Source of the DNA: Bacillus sp. HNG
Lineage (GTDB): Bacteria; Bacillota; Bacilli; Bacillales; Bacillaceae_L
Assembly: GCF_003400205.1 (NCBI RefSeq)
Contig: NZ_QUQV01000007.1
Span: 168,142 to 232,141 of the forward strand
Direction: 5' to 3'
Length of the DNA: 64,000 bases
A model generated the notes under the pieces. That model saw only the letters and a list, made by a program, of their open reading frames with translations. It was not told where the DNA came from and made no database searches. Below are positions 9,624-18,114 of the stretch, in pieces; positions within the stretch are counted from its first letter, which is position 1; each line of letters begins with the position of its first letter. Both the position numbers and the translations under genes were made by a program.

Positions 9624-10094
9624 TTATAAAACATAAAGTAAGAATGTTAATAAAATCCCTGTCAAACCACCAAAAAATACTTCAATGGGTTTATGACCTA
9701 ATAATTCTTTTAACTCACTTCGTTTTCTTTCTTCATCAAGCCTTGGCCATAGCTTTGCATCTTCCGCAAATTTTTGAAAGTCTGCAACAAGTTTGTTGAG
9801 AACGGTAGCCTGTTCACCAGCGTGTCTGCGAACACCGGAAGCATCGAACATGACAATTACGGCAAAAACAGTAGATATTGCGAAAAAAGGAGAACCGACT
9901 CCTTGCTCAAGGGCAATTCCTGTTGTTAAAGCTGTTACAGCCGCTGAATGGGAGCTTGGCATACCACCAGTGCTCGTAATTAGGGACCAATCAACGTTTC
10001 TAGTCACAAAAAAATGTAGCGGGACCTTAACAAACTGCGCAAATCCAATTGCAGCAAGTGCGGCCCAAAGGGGGAAATTAGTAAAAAGCTCCAT
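9624..10094 (-). CDS. yuiD: YuiD, divergent PAP2 family (DUF212) membrane protein
   Basis: A 156-residue membrane protein of the divergent PAP2/VanZ-like DUF212 family. The signature GGMPSSHSAAVTALTTG (near residues 43-59) corresponds to the PSGH/SxxxxH phosphatase region of PAP2 enzymes, and FDASGVRRHAGEQA follows. About three or four membrane helices are visible. It is divergent from pepA. A lipid phosphate phosphatase activity is suggested by family relation but not shown. Confidence 0.85.
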   Translation of the reverse strand: MELFTNFPLWAALAAIGFAQFVKVPLHFFVTRNVDWSLITSTGGMPSSHSAAVTALTTGIALEQGVGSPFFAISTVFAVIVMFDASGVRRHAGEQATVLNKLVADFQKFAEDAKLWPRLDEERKRSELKELLGHKPIEVFFGGLTGILLTFLLYVL

Positions 10095-10292
10095 GTAAAC
10101 TACGTCCTCTCATTAGAATGCACTTTTTTCTCTTTAGTTGATAGGATAATCTTTTAAAAACCAGCATGTTCGCCAATTGTTACTGTTATTATAAAAGAAT
10201 TTGCGAATGTCTGCAAAATGAATCTTCTTCAGATGAAATTTAGTGTCCCGAAGTTTATAATAAAAAGGTAAAAATAAGTTGGAGGTGTTAAT

Positions 10293-11801
10293 GTGTTTAC
10301 AGTAAAAAATGAAATTAAGGTACAAGATACTCATGAAGCAATACTCATTGGTTTATATGCGAAGAATCAAAAAACAACTGGGCTCACTCACGAAATTGAT
10401 ACATTAATGGACGGTCAAATTACAGTACTGTTAAAAGAAGGAGACATATCAACGAAGCAAAGTATTGTATCTAAAGTACATACATTAGGAAAGGCCCCCA
10501 TTAAACGAGTGTACTTTCTCGGGCTTGGTAAGGAGGATGACCAATCCTTTGAATCACTCAGAGAAGCGTTTGGAAAGGCTGTTAAAGCAATCGATGAAGC
10601 AAAAATCGAAAGCTTTGCGGTTGAGTTAGATTCCTTTGTAACAGAAAAGCTAGAGGTTCATGATGTTGCACATGCATTTGGAGAAGCAATTGCATTGTCT
10701 ACATATAAATTTGCAGATTATAAACAAAAATCAAATGAACCAGAAAAGAAAATTGAAGATGTAGTTGTTTACACAAAAGATGAAGTAGATGAGGTCGAAG
10801 CAAGTTTAAAAGTAGGATTTACTTATGGACAAGGGACAAACTCTGCGAGAACTCTTGTAAATTTACCAGGTAATATGCTAACGGCTACAGATTTAGCAAA
10901 TTATGCAACTGAACTTGGAATGAAATACGGGTTTGAAGTTGAAATCCTTGAAAAAGAAGAGATGGAAAAGTTAGGGATGGGTGCTCTTTTAGCCGTAAAT
11001 AAAGGTTCTGTGGAGCCTCCCAAAATGATTGTCCTTAAATATCAGGGAACCGATAACTGGGAGGATGTCATTGGCCTAGTTGGAAAAGGGATTACCTTTG
11101 ATACAGGCGGTTATTCCATTAAACCAAAGGACGGCATTGTTGGTATGAAATCAGACATGGGTGGAGCTGCTGCTGTTTTAGGAGCAATGGAGATTATTGG
11201 TGAACTAAAACCGGAAAAAAATGTTGTAGCTGTCATCCCATCAACTGATAACATGATCAGTGGTGATGCGTTTAAACCAGATGATGTCGTGACATCGATG
11301 AATGGTAAAACAATTGAAATCCTAAACACAGATGCTGAAGGTCGTTTAGCGTTAGCGGACGGAATTACGTATGCTAAGTTCCACGGTGCCTCTTATTTAG
11401 TTGATGTGGCAACCTTAACGGGTGGAGTAATTGTTGCTTTAGGAAATGATATAACTGGCGCAATGACAAATAATGAAGCCTTTTTTGAAGAAGTGTTGGA
11501 ATCTTCATTAGAAGCCGGCGAGCCAATTTGGCGTCTACCAATTACAGAAAATCATAAGAAGCGTGTTCGGGAGAGCCAGGTGGCTGACTTGAACAATTCA
11601 CCAGGAAGAGATGGACATGCCATTTTTGCAGGCACATTCCTTGGTGAATTCGCAGAGAGTACACCTTGGGTACACCTTGATATAGCTGGAACGGCAACTA
11701 CTACAAGTGCTCATGACTTAGGTCCTGCAGGTGCAACCGGGGTTATGGTCCGCACACTTGCAACTTTAGTAGAAAGATTTGGTATAACTGTAGAATCATA
11801 A
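10293..11801 (+). CDS. pepA: M17 leucyl aminopeptidase
   Basis: Cytosolic zinc/manganese leucine aminopeptidase (YuiE in Bacillus subtilis) of 502 residues, removing N-terminal residues from peptides. The metal and catalytic region is clear: [17 protein letters not shown] near residue 270, [11 protein letters not shown] near residue 287 and the M17 signature [13 protein letters not shown] near residue 346. The GTG at 10293 follows GGAGG; an ATG two bases earlier is out of frame and stops at once. It is monocistronic with its own terminator. Confidence 0.95.
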   Translation: MFTVKNEIKVQDTHEAILIGLYAKNQKTTGLTHEIDTLMDGQITVLLKEGDISTKQSIVSKVHTLGKAPIKRVYFLGLGKEDDQSFESLREAFGKAVKAIDEAKIESFAVELDSFVTEKLEVHDVAHAFGEAIALSTYKFADYKQKSNEPEKKIEDVVVYTKDEVDEVEASLKVGFTYGQGTNSARTLVNLPGNMLTATDLANYATELGMKYGFEVEILEKEEMEKLGMGALLAVNKGSVEPPKMIVLKYQGTDNWEDVIGLVGKGITFDTGGYSIKPKDGIVGMKSDMGGAAAVLGAMEIIGELKPEKNVVAVIPSTDNMISGDAFKPDDVVTSMNGKTIEILNTDAEGRLALADGITYAKFHGASYLVDVATLTGGVIVALGNDITGAMTNNEAFFEEVLESSLEAGEPIWRLPITENHKKRVRESQVADLNNSPGRDGHAIFAGTFLGEFAESTPWVHLDIAGTATTTSAHDLGPAGATGVMVRTLATLVERFGITVES

Positions 11802-11809
11802 TTAGGAAG

Positions 11810-11840
11810 GAAGTCTACCGAGCGTAGGCTTCTTTTTTTC
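11810..11840 (+). terminator. Terminator of pepA
   Basis: GAAGTCTAC...GTAGGCTTC hairpin followed by seven T residues. Confidence 0.88.
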
Positions 11841-11983
11841 TTCTAAATGTACCTTCTCTCGCAAAAAATACCATTGACGTTATCTCCCATCATATGATAT
11901 TGTAGTCTAGGTATTTTAATTCTCTACCAATTTACCAGACTAAAGTAAAAACTAATTAACTATTACTAGAAGGAGTTTTCATC

Positions 11984-13321
11984 ATGAATGCAGTTGTTAT
12001 AGCCGTTCTCGTTATGCTTATACTAAGCTTATTTCGTATAAATGTTGTCGTTGCTCTTGCAGTGGGGGCGATTGTTGGGGGACTTACAGGTGGCCTGGAC
12101 CTTGCATCGACTGTTTCTACCTTTACAGATGGTTTAGGCGGTAATGCCACTGTAGCATTGAGCTATGCCTTGCTTGGTAGTTTTGCAGTTGCTATATCAA
12201 GAACTGGCCTACCAGATGCCATGGTAGCTTTAGCCATCAAAATGGTTGGTCAGCAAGGGGATAGTAAACGTAAAACTTATTCCAAGGTTTTAATCATTTT
12301 TATCATTTTAGCCATTTCTATTTCATCACAAAACCTAGTACCTGTTCATATTGCATTTATACCTATTTTAATTCCACCTTTATTAAAGGTCTTTAATGAG
12401 CTTGAAATCGATCGTCGATTGATTGCTTCTGTTATTACGTTTGGTTTAACAGCACCGTATATTGCACTCCCAGTAGGATTTGGAGAGATTTTCCACGGAC
12501 TCTTACAGCAATATATGCTCGATAGCGGGCTAGAAGTTGCGAAAAAAGATATCCCTGTTGCAATGTTAATTCCAACTGCAGGGATGGTTGTTGGATTACT
12601 AATCGCAATCTTTTTTTCCTATCGTAAACCTAAAATATATAAAAATATTGAAATTGAAAATAAATCGAATTCAAAAGCAACTTATACTAAAAAGAGCATT
12701 GCTTTCGCTCTCATTTCTGTACTTGCTACATTAACCGTTCAGTTAACACTTTCACAAGTATTTGATGTAGATGGGATGATTTTTGGAGCTTTGGTCGGAA
12801 TCATCGTTCTCTATTTCAGTGGCTCTATGAAAGTAAATCAAGCTGACGAAGTGATAACAGGCGGAATGAAAATGATGGCTTTCATTGGTTTTGTCATGAT
12901 AACAGCATCCGGGTTTGCTGCTGTTATTAATGAAACAGGGGATGTGGAAGAGCTTGTTAAGCAGTCAGCATCCTTAATGAATGGAAACCAAGCATTTGCT
13001 GCTTTAATGATGTTAATCGTCGGTCTTTTAATCACATTAGGAATAGGATCATCTTTTTCAACGATTCCAATTATCGCGACGATTTTTGTTCCTTTATGCA
13101 TGGAGCTTGGGTTTAGTCCGATGGCGACAATTGCCATCCTGGGTTCCGCAGCAGCTTTAGGAGATGCGGGTTCACCTGCGTCAGATAGTACACTCGGTCC
13201 TACCGCTGGGCTTAATGTCGATGGTAAGCATAATCATATCTGGGATACTTGTGTACCTACATTTTTACACTATAATATTCCACTTATTATTTTTGGCTGG
13301 ATTGCAGCCATTCTCCTATAA
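11984..13321 (+). CDS. yuiF: Na+/H+ antiporter-family transporter YuiF
   Basis: A 445-residue polytopic membrane protein of the YuiF group in the ion transporter superfamily, with about 11-12 hydrophobic segments. Conserved-looking loops include SSQNLVPVHIAFIP (near residue 105) and the C-terminal GDAGSPASDSTLGPTAGLN (near residue 395), typical of the hairpin substrate site of such carriers. AGAAGGAG lies upstream of the ATG. It is annotated as a sodium/proton or amino acid carrier in relatives; the substrate here cannot be decided from sequence. Confidence 0.85.
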   Translation: MNAVVIAVLVMLILSLFRINVVVALAVGAIVGGLTGGLDLASTVSTFTDGLGGNATVALSYALLGSFAVAISRTGLPDAMVALAIKMVGQQGDSKRKTYSKVLIIFIILAISISSQNLVPVHIAFIPILIPPLLKVFNELEIDRRLIASVITFGLTAPYIALPVGFGEIFHGLLQQYMLDSGLEVAKKDIPVAMLIPTAGMVVGLLIAIFFSYRKPKIYKNIEIENKSNSKATYTKKSIAFALISVLATLTVQLTLSQVFDVDGMIFGALVGIIVLYFSGSMKVNQADEVITGGMKMMAFIGFVMITASGFAAVINETGDVEELVKQSASLMNGNQAFAALMMLIVGLLITLGIGSSFSTIPIIATIFVPLCMELGFSPMATIAILGSAAALGDAGSPASDSTLGPTAGLNVDGKHNHIWDTCVPTFLHYNIPLIIFGWIAAILL

Positions 13322-13325
13322 AACT

Positions 13326-13356
13326 ATACCCCCACGAACAATCGTGGGGGTATTTT
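13326..13356. terminator. Terminator yuiF/bioY
   Basis: ATACCCCCACGA/TCGTGGGGGTAT hairpin with a short T run on the plus strand, between convergent genes. Confidence 0.85.
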
Positions 13357-13361
13357 CACTT

Positions 13362-13973
13362 TTAAGAGGCTTTTGTTGAAAGATGATTCACTGAGTTTTT
13401 TGTTACTGTGCGATAAATTCTTGGTGAAATAATTCCGGCAAAAATGGTGAATACGAGATCCTTCACTATGAACCAAGCCATAACTGTCCACGCTGCTCCA
13501 TAGCTCATTTTAACCTCTAACCAAAAATTTAAGGCAAAGTACATATAGTTTGTGCCGATGAAATAGTTCATGAAGAGACCAACAAACGCAGCAACCATAA
13601 ATGTTTTTAATGTTGGGGTCGCCTTTGAGTGTTCAACTACTTTACCAGCAAAATAGGCTGTTGGAATAAATGATAAAATAAATCCACCAGTGCTTCCAAT
13701 GATAGGTGCGATTCCTGCCTCAAATCCTGAAAAAACAGGTGCTCCTGCCATCCCAATGAGCATGTAGACAATCATCGAAATGGCTCCTAATCGACTCCCG
13801 AGTAGAAGTCCAGCTAATACGGCAAAAAAGGTTTGCATGGTTAATGGAACCCCAGCAACCTGTAAAAATGGAACCATTGAAGTAATGTTTGCACCTATTG
13901 CCATTAGCGCTGCAAACATCCCTACATATGTAATTTCTATTGCTCGAATTCGTGGTTTTGAAACTGCTGTCAT
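13362..13973 (-). CDS. bioY: BioY biotin transporter S component
   Basis: Substrate-specific component of an ECF-type biotin importer, 203 residues with about six membrane helices. It contains the BioY hallmarks VPLTMQTFFAVLAGLLLG (near residue 42) and a glycine-rich GSTGGFILSFIP segment (near residue 88). A perfect BirA operator overlaps the ribosome binding site upstream, so repression by biotin-loaded BirA is expected. It is monocistronic; the energising EcfA/EcfT module is not in the window, as usual for group II ECF systems. It corresponds to YuiG of Bacillus subtilis. Confidence 0.94.
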   Translation of the reverse strand: MTAVSKPRIRAIEITYVGMFAALMAIGANITSMVPFLQVAGVPLTMQTFFAVLAGLLLGSRLGAISMIVYMLIGMAGAPVFSGFEAGIAPIIGSTGGFILSFIPTAYFAGKVVEHSKATPTLKTFMVAAFVGLFMNYFIGTNYMYFALNFWLEVKMSYGAAWTVMAWFIVKDLVFTIFAGIISPRIYRTVTKNSVNHLSTKAS

Positions 13974-13977
13974 TATA

Positions 13978-14006
13978 TGTTAACCTCCGTAAATTTATAG
14001 TTAACA
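13978..14006 (-). promoter_or_regulatory. BirA operator of bioY
   Basis: TGTTAAC, 15 bases, GTTAACA: a perfect 7-bp inverted repeat of the BirA type. The bioY ribosome binding site GGAGG lies inside it and the start codon follows four bases later, so a bound repressor would also cover the translation start on the DNA. Confidence 0.85.
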
Positions 14007-14273
14007 AAATCGTAAAACAAGAAAGATTATATGTCAACATAAAATTTAATGAAGTTAACAAATAAAAAGATGAGTCATATGCATTTAAAATGGTTGATAA
14101 ACTAGTGGTAGATGATTTCCTTTTCAATATGAAACCGTTAAATGAACATCCACTCCTTTTTAAAAATTGTTATAGTTAAAAAATATTTTTTTTGTCCATT
14201 GCAAGAAAAATGTGTCAAAAAGGTAGTCCTGTAAATATAATGCCCATATCCGAAAATGTTGGGAGCGGTCGGA

Positions 14274-15041
14274 ATGAGTATTGGAATTGTATTAATGGGC
14301 CTTTTTGTCGGGTTTTTGGTCGGATTAACAGGCGTAGGAGGAGCGGCATTATTGACCCCATTTTTAATCTTAATTGGTATCAATCCACTAATTGCAGTTG
14401 GAACAGATTTTCTCTATAACTCCATCACCAAATTCTTTGGATCTGTTCAGCATTTTCGGCAGAAAACAATCAATTTTAAGCTTGTGAAATATTTGGCTTT
14501 AGGTAGTGTTCCTAGTGCAATTATAGCCGTTACTACATTACACTTTGCTGGTGGAGATAAACTCCTGCAAGGAGAAATTGTGAAGCATGCCCTCGGTTAT
14601 GTCCTTATGATGGTTGCTATTGCGACTGTAGTAAAGACATTATTTAGCTCTCGTTTTTCACAAAGCACCTACAGTATAAAGCCCATTGAAGATAAAGCAA
14701 AAGCCACAATATTATTAGGGGCAATCCTTGGATTTATTGTCGGATTAACATCCGTTGGTTCTGGTTCGCTTTTTGCACTTGCGATGTTGTTATTTTATCA
14801 ATTACGAGCCTCTGAGTTGGTTGGAACAGACATTGCACATGCATTTATTTTAGTTACAGTAAGCAGCATTTTTCATGTGGGTTTTGGGAATGTTGACTTT
14901 CTTTTAGTGACGAATTTGCTATGTGGTTCAATCCCTGGAGTAATTATTGGTAGCTCTTTATCCGCAAAGGTTCCGATGAAACCCCTACAAACGGTGATAG
15001 GGATCATCATTTTTATAAGTGGTTTGAAATTGATCTATTAA
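14274..15041 (+). CDS. TSUP (TauE/SafE) family sulfite/sulfonate exporter-like protein
   Basis: A 255-residue membrane protein of the TSUP family, with two homologous halves each opening with a glycine-rich helix pair: VGLTGVGGAALLTPFLIL near residue 17 and VGLTSVGSGSLFALAMLLF near residue 158. About eight helices are visible. Family members move sulfite, sulfonates or other sulfur anions. The start is uncertain: ATG 14274 has GGGAG nine bases upstream, and an in-frame ATG at 14256 has no ribosome binding site. The substrate is unknown; no sulfur gene is adjacent. Confidence 0.85.
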   Translation: MSIGIVLMGLFVGFLVGLTGVGGAALLTPFLILIGINPLIAVGTDFLYNSITKFFGSVQHFRQKTINFKLVKYLALGSVPSAIIAVTTLHFAGGDKLLQGEIVKHALGYVLMMVAIATVVKTLFSSRFSQSTYSIKPIEDKAKATILLGAILGFIVGLTSVGSGSLFALAMLLFYQLRASELVGTDIAHAFILVTVSSIFHVGFGNVDFLLVTNLLCGSIPGVIIGSSLSAKVPMKPLQTVIGIIIFISGLKLIY

Positions 15042-15071
15042 GTCGAAACACAAAAAATTGCGAATTTGTAG

Positions 15072-15101
15072 ACCTTAGTGTAAAATTACACTAAGGTTTT
15101 T
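15072..15101 (+). terminator. Terminator of the TSUP gene
   Basis: CCTTAGTGTAA/TTACACTAAGG hairpin followed by TTTTTGG. Confidence 0.88.
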
Positions 15102-15149
15102 GGCTTTCTCTTAGAAAGAAAAGCTTAATGATTAAAAAGGTGATTATAT

Positions 15150-15608
15150 ATGGATAAGGAACAATTGACTCAAATACTCTCTGAAAAAATGAAGTTAATT
15201 CGAACAGAAAAAGGATATACACAGGATAAAATGGCTGAGATTTTGGGGATTTCAAAAAAGACGTTGGTGCAAATTGAAAAAAGAAGAATTGAAGCGGGAT
15301 GGACAATTATCGTAGCTGTATGTGCATTATTTCGCGATAGTGAGATTATCCAAACAACTCTAGGCGGTGACCCTATCGATGTTATTGAAATTATTGGACG
15401 AAATGGGATTGATCGTGCAAAAGAACGTACAATGGGTGGTAAAATATGGTGGAAGGATCTCGAAAAGGAAGGCAGGTTTCGTCTCCAACAAAATATGATA
15501 AGTCAACATTATCGTATCCTAGATGACGCCAATTTTAGATGGTACTCATCGTTCAATAAAGAGGAAGCCTATAGCAGGTTAAAAGAAATTTCGATTGAAG
15601 CAAACTAG
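15150..15608 (+). CDS. XRE-family transcriptional regulator
   Basis: A 152-residue protein with an N-terminal Cro/CI-type helix-turn-helix (residues 10-65: KLIRTEKGYTQDKMAEILG then ISKKTLVQIEKRR) and a C-terminal part rich in charged and aromatic residues (GGKIWWKDLEK, NFRWYSSF). The C-terminal module has no recognised ligand-binding motif. It is monocistronic, and two tiny genes converge on it from the minus strand, sharing its terminator region. The target genes are unknown. Confidence 0.82.
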   Translation: MDKEQLTQILSEKMKLIRTEKGYTQDKMAEILGISKKTLVQIEKRRIEAGWTIIVAVCALFRDSEIIQTTLGGDPIDVIEIIGRNGIDRAKERTMGGKIWWKDLEKEGRFRLQQNMISQHYRILDDANFRWYSSFNKEEAYSRLKEISIEAN

Positions 15609-15611
15609 AAA

Positions 15612-15640
15612 CGGGGCACAACCTATTTGGCCCCATTTTT
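15612..15640. terminator. Terminator of the XRE regulator gene
   Basis: GGGGC...GCCCC hairpin followed by ATTTTTCTTCTT. The stop codon of the convergent small gene lies inside the loop. Confidence 0.7.
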
Positions 15641-15730
15641 CTTCTTCGCCGTTTTGTTTTTTGAATACGTAGATGAAGTTAAGTTGTTATTTACTGCAGC
15701 TTCTTCGTTAAGTCTTTCTTTTTTCGCCAT
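15623..15730 (-). CDS. Small basic hypothetical protein, 35 aa
   Basis: An open frame of 35 codons, M-A-K-K-E-R-L-N-E-E at the start and KKKNGAK at the end, read from ATG 15730 with a strong GGAGG six to eight bases upstream. The composition is lysine- and asparagine-rich, typical of tiny cytoplasmic or spore-associated Bacillus proteins. It lies 22 bases downstream of another small gene in the same direction, so they may be cotranscribed. The family is not recognised. The strong ribosome binding site and paired layout are the main support. Confidence 0.6.
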   Translation of the reverse strand: MAKKERLNEEAAVNNNLTSSTYSKNKTAKKKNGAK

Positions 15731-15752
15731 CTAACTTCCTCCATGAATTCGT

Positions 15753-15914
15753 TTAATGATCGAGAGAATAATCCTCGTAGCGTTCGTTTAAATATTCATT
15801 TTCGCCAGTTGCGAAATTTATATTACGAAGGTCTAACTCTGGATCCAGCTGATTCACGAGTTGTTCTTCTTTGCTTTGTATATATCTTAGTGTATCTCTA
15901 TTTCTATCTTCCAT
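15753..15914 (-). CDS. Small acidic hypothetical protein, 53 aa
   Basis: An open frame of 53 codons starting MEDRNRDTLRYIQSKEEQL, with an optimal ribosome binding site GAGGAGG nine bases upstream of the ATG at 15914. It is acidic and probably helical, with an aromatic C terminus (YLNERYEDYSLDH). It precedes the 35-codon gene on the minus strand and follows the coat-like gene, so the three may form a sporulation-linked group; that is inference. The family is not recognised. Confidence 0.62.
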   Translation of the reverse strand: MEDRNRDTLRYIQSKEEQLVNQLDPELDLRNINFATGENEYLNERYEDYSLDH

Positions 15915-16023
15915 TTATTTTACCTCCTCGTGTTTTATCATGTCCTAAACCGTCTAAATTTCATTCTTGTAATCAAGAAAGAACGATAGGCAAATTTTTA
16001 CCTTCGTTCAAATTGGTTGTTCT

Positions 16024-16455
16024 TTATCGCCATCTTAATGAAATAGTTAATACACTGGATTTAGAGCCTTTTACACTTGCTTCCAAGTGAAGAATTAAAC
16101 CATCAGGATTAAAGGTTGCTTTCACTTTCGACTGAATGCCTGTTGTTTTTAGCAGTCGATCTACTTCCTGGTCATTTGATGCCTGTGCAGCAGCCATTAC
16201 TTTTTTCGCAAACTCTTTAGAATCAGCTAATTTAGCCAATATCAGGCTTGCATCCTTCATGAGAATTCTCATTTCTTCTGCGGATTCCTTAAATAAAGTT
16301 GGGTCAACTTCTGGAAATTGACGATAATATGAGTATGGGTAATACGACACTGAGTCAGGAAAAACAGAATGTCTTGTAAGGTTTGAGTAGTATCCTGGAT
16401 ACAAAACAGTTCTTGGCGGTCCTTGACGTCCATAGATAAACGGATGATGATACAA
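16024..16455 (-). CDS. Hypothetical spore coat-like protein
   Basis: A 143-residue protein from a TTG start, with GGAGGT six to seven bases upstream. The first ~48 residues are rich in Tyr, Pro, His and Arg (MYHHPFIYGRQGPP, SYYPYSYYRQFPE), like inner spore coat proteins of bacilli. A charged helical region with Ala repeats follows, then a short beta-like C terminus (LILHLEASVKG). A SigK-like promoter lies 30 bases upstream. The coat assignment rests on composition plus promoter, not on a recognised domain. Confidence 0.6.
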   Translation of the reverse strand: MYHHPFIYGRQGPPRTVLYPGYYSNLTRHSVFPDSVSYYPYSYYRQFPEVDPTLFKESAEEMRILMKDASLILAKLADSKEFAKKVMAAAQASNDQEVDRLLKTTGIQSKVKATFNPDGLILHLEASVKGSKSSVLTISLRWR

Positions 16456-16485
16456 CGGTAGACCTCCCTTATCGAAATTCCCTTA

Positions 16486-16513
16486 CAATATATGTAATTT
16501 TTGGGATAAGGGT
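16486..16513 (-). promoter_or_regulatory. Possible SigK promoter
   Basis: On the minus strand: AC, exactly 17 bases, then CATATATTG, compared with the SigK consensus AC-N17-CATAnnnTA (one mismatch). Placed about 30 bases before the TTG start of the coat-like gene. Confidence 0.45.
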
Positions 16514-16535
16514 GCATTCCAAGGGTAGTAAAGCC

Positions 16536-17390
16536 CTACTTCCTATCAATTCCTAACATCTTAAGAACAATTCCTTCCCACATCTTCCAAGGAAGTAAAT
16601 TTTTAAGGGAAATGGTCAATCTTGTTCCTTTCCCTACGGGGTAACGAAGTCTAGTGAGGGAGGGCTTTGTAGCAAGCTTAACGATGAATTTGGCTACTTC
16701 AAGTGGGTCACCGTAAGAAGCTTGGTTTTTTTCAAGTCTTGCTTCAATTTTTTTCATCAATTCTTGATAGGGAGATGTCGGAAGCATCGACTTTTCTGCT
16801 ACCTTTTTACCACTCCTCCATATATTCGTTTGAAATGAACCTGGCTCAATAATCGCGACATCGATACCAAATGATCTTACCTCAAGTTGCAATGATTCAG
16901 ACCAGCCTTCTAATGCATATTTAGATGCAACATAAGGAGAGATGGCTGGAAATCCAATTTGTCCACTTATGCTGCTAAGATTCATGATTTTACCAGCTTT
17001 TTGCTTTCTCATAAATGGTAGCACAAGTTTAGTCACTTCAATCAACCCGAAGAAGTTCGTGTCAAACTGGGTCTTGTATTCCGATATTGAAATTTCCTCG
17101 GCAAAACCACCTGTAGCAAAGCCTGCATTATTTAGTAAAATATCGACTTTACCAAGCTTTTGAAGGGTTGTTTGAAATGCATGTAAAGAATCAGCATCGG
17201 TCACATCCAACCTACAAAATTGGAGGTTTTCCTCTAAATTCGGATTATTTAGTTGACGTAGAATGTTTTCTTTTTTTTGTAGATCTCTCATTGTGGCGAC
17301 AACAAAGAATCCTTTTTTTAAAAACTCAATTGAACTTAGAAGACCAAATCCACTTGATGCCCCGGTAATGATTACTATGGGTTTGTCCAC
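16536..17390 (-). CDS. Short-chain dehydrogenase/reductase
   Basis: A classical SDR oxidoreductase of 284 residues: cofactor loop TGASSGFG (residues 9-16), structural NNAG (near residue 90) and the catalytic Tyr-Lys in YVASKYALEGW (near residue 153) with the upstream serine in NLSSISGQIG. The longer C terminus, with a hydrophobic LLPWKMWEGIVLKML end, suggests peripheral membrane contact. The start is GTG after GAGAGG. The substrate is unknown; retinol/steroid-like or acyl reductase annotations are common in this subgroup. Confidence 0.85.
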   Translation of the reverse strand: MDKPIVIITGASSGFGLLSSIEFLKKGFFVVATMRDLQKKENILRQLNNPNLEENLQFCRLDVTDADSLHAFQTTLQKLGKVDILLNNAGFATGGFAEEISISEYKTQFDTNFFGLIEVTKLVLPFMRKQKAGKIMNLSSISGQIGFPAISPYVASKYALEGWSESLQLEVRSFGIDVAIIEPGSFQTNIWRSGKKVAEKSMLPTSPYQELMKKIEARLEKNQASYGDPLEVAKFIVKLATKPSLTRLRYPVGKGTRLTISLKNLLPWKMWEGIVLKMLGIDRK

Positions 17391-17496
17391 ACTTTCCTCT
17401 CCCTTAAATAAAATGGTTTCTAATATTATCCATTTAATCTTATAATAGAAAAAGGTAAGTATCTAGAATAACGTACCCGATGAAGGCGGGATAAAA

Positions 17497-18099
17497 TTGC
17501 AGATAAATGAAGTAGTATCAATAATCCAAGAACATGGTTATCTCGGACTTTATTTATGGCTGTGGGTGGGAGCATTTGTGATTCCAATTCCAAATGAAGT
17601 CATTGTATCAACAATCGGTTTTTTTGCGGCAGAGGATGTTTTTGTACCTTGGAAGATTTTTTTTGTAACATACTTTGGAATTCTAGCTGCCGTTACCACA
17701 AGCTATGTATTAGGACGCTCCGCTGGAAATGCCATGGTCTTCCTCATGAATAAACAAAATAAAATGCGAAGAAAAATCGAACGTGCTTTGTTAATCATTG
17801 AAAAATACAATACGTTTGCATTAGCATTTTGCTATTTCGTGCCCGGCTTTCGAGTTCTGTTTCCATTCTTATTCGGGTTTAGTAAATTTTCATTTATAAA
17901 ATTTGCATTAACCCTTTATACCACTATTTTAGTATGGGTTTCCATTGTCTTTTCAGTCGGTTATTTTGCAGGGGAAGAGTTCATTGAAGCGTTTATTAAA
18001 TACTACGATATAGTCGTTGGTGTAGCTGTTACGGCGTTGATGGTGTATGTATTGGTAAAGATAAGAAGGAGGAGGAAGCTACGAAAGTTTTCACACTGA
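17497..18099 (+). CDS. DedA family membrane protein
   Basis: A 200-residue integral membrane protein of the DedA/VTT (SNARE-associated) family, implicated in lipid scrambling and membrane homeostasis. Typical motifs are GAFVIPIPNEVIVSTIGFFA (near residue 27) and FCYFVPGFRVLFPFLFG (near residue 110), with about five or six helices and a basic C terminus. The start is TTG after GAAGGCGGG. The following lipoprotein gene begins 15 bases downstream, so the two are probably cotranscribed. Confidence 0.85.
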   Translation: MQINEVVSIIQEHGYLGLYLWLWVGAFVIPIPNEVIVSTIGFFAAEDVFVPWKIFFVTYFGILAAVTTSYVLGRSAGNAMVFLMNKQNKMRRKIERALLIIEKYNTFALAFCYFVPGFRVLFPFLFGFSKFSFIKFALTLYTTILVWVSIVFSVGYFAGEEFIEAFIKYYDIVVGVAVTALMVYVLVKIRRRRKLRKFSH

Positions 18100-18114
18100 G
18101 AGGGTGTACAGATC

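Noticed and set aside
15743..16090. A 115-codon plus-strand frame
   Set aside because: It is opposite the 53-codon minus gene and the end of the coat-like gene, both of which have better ribosome binding sites.
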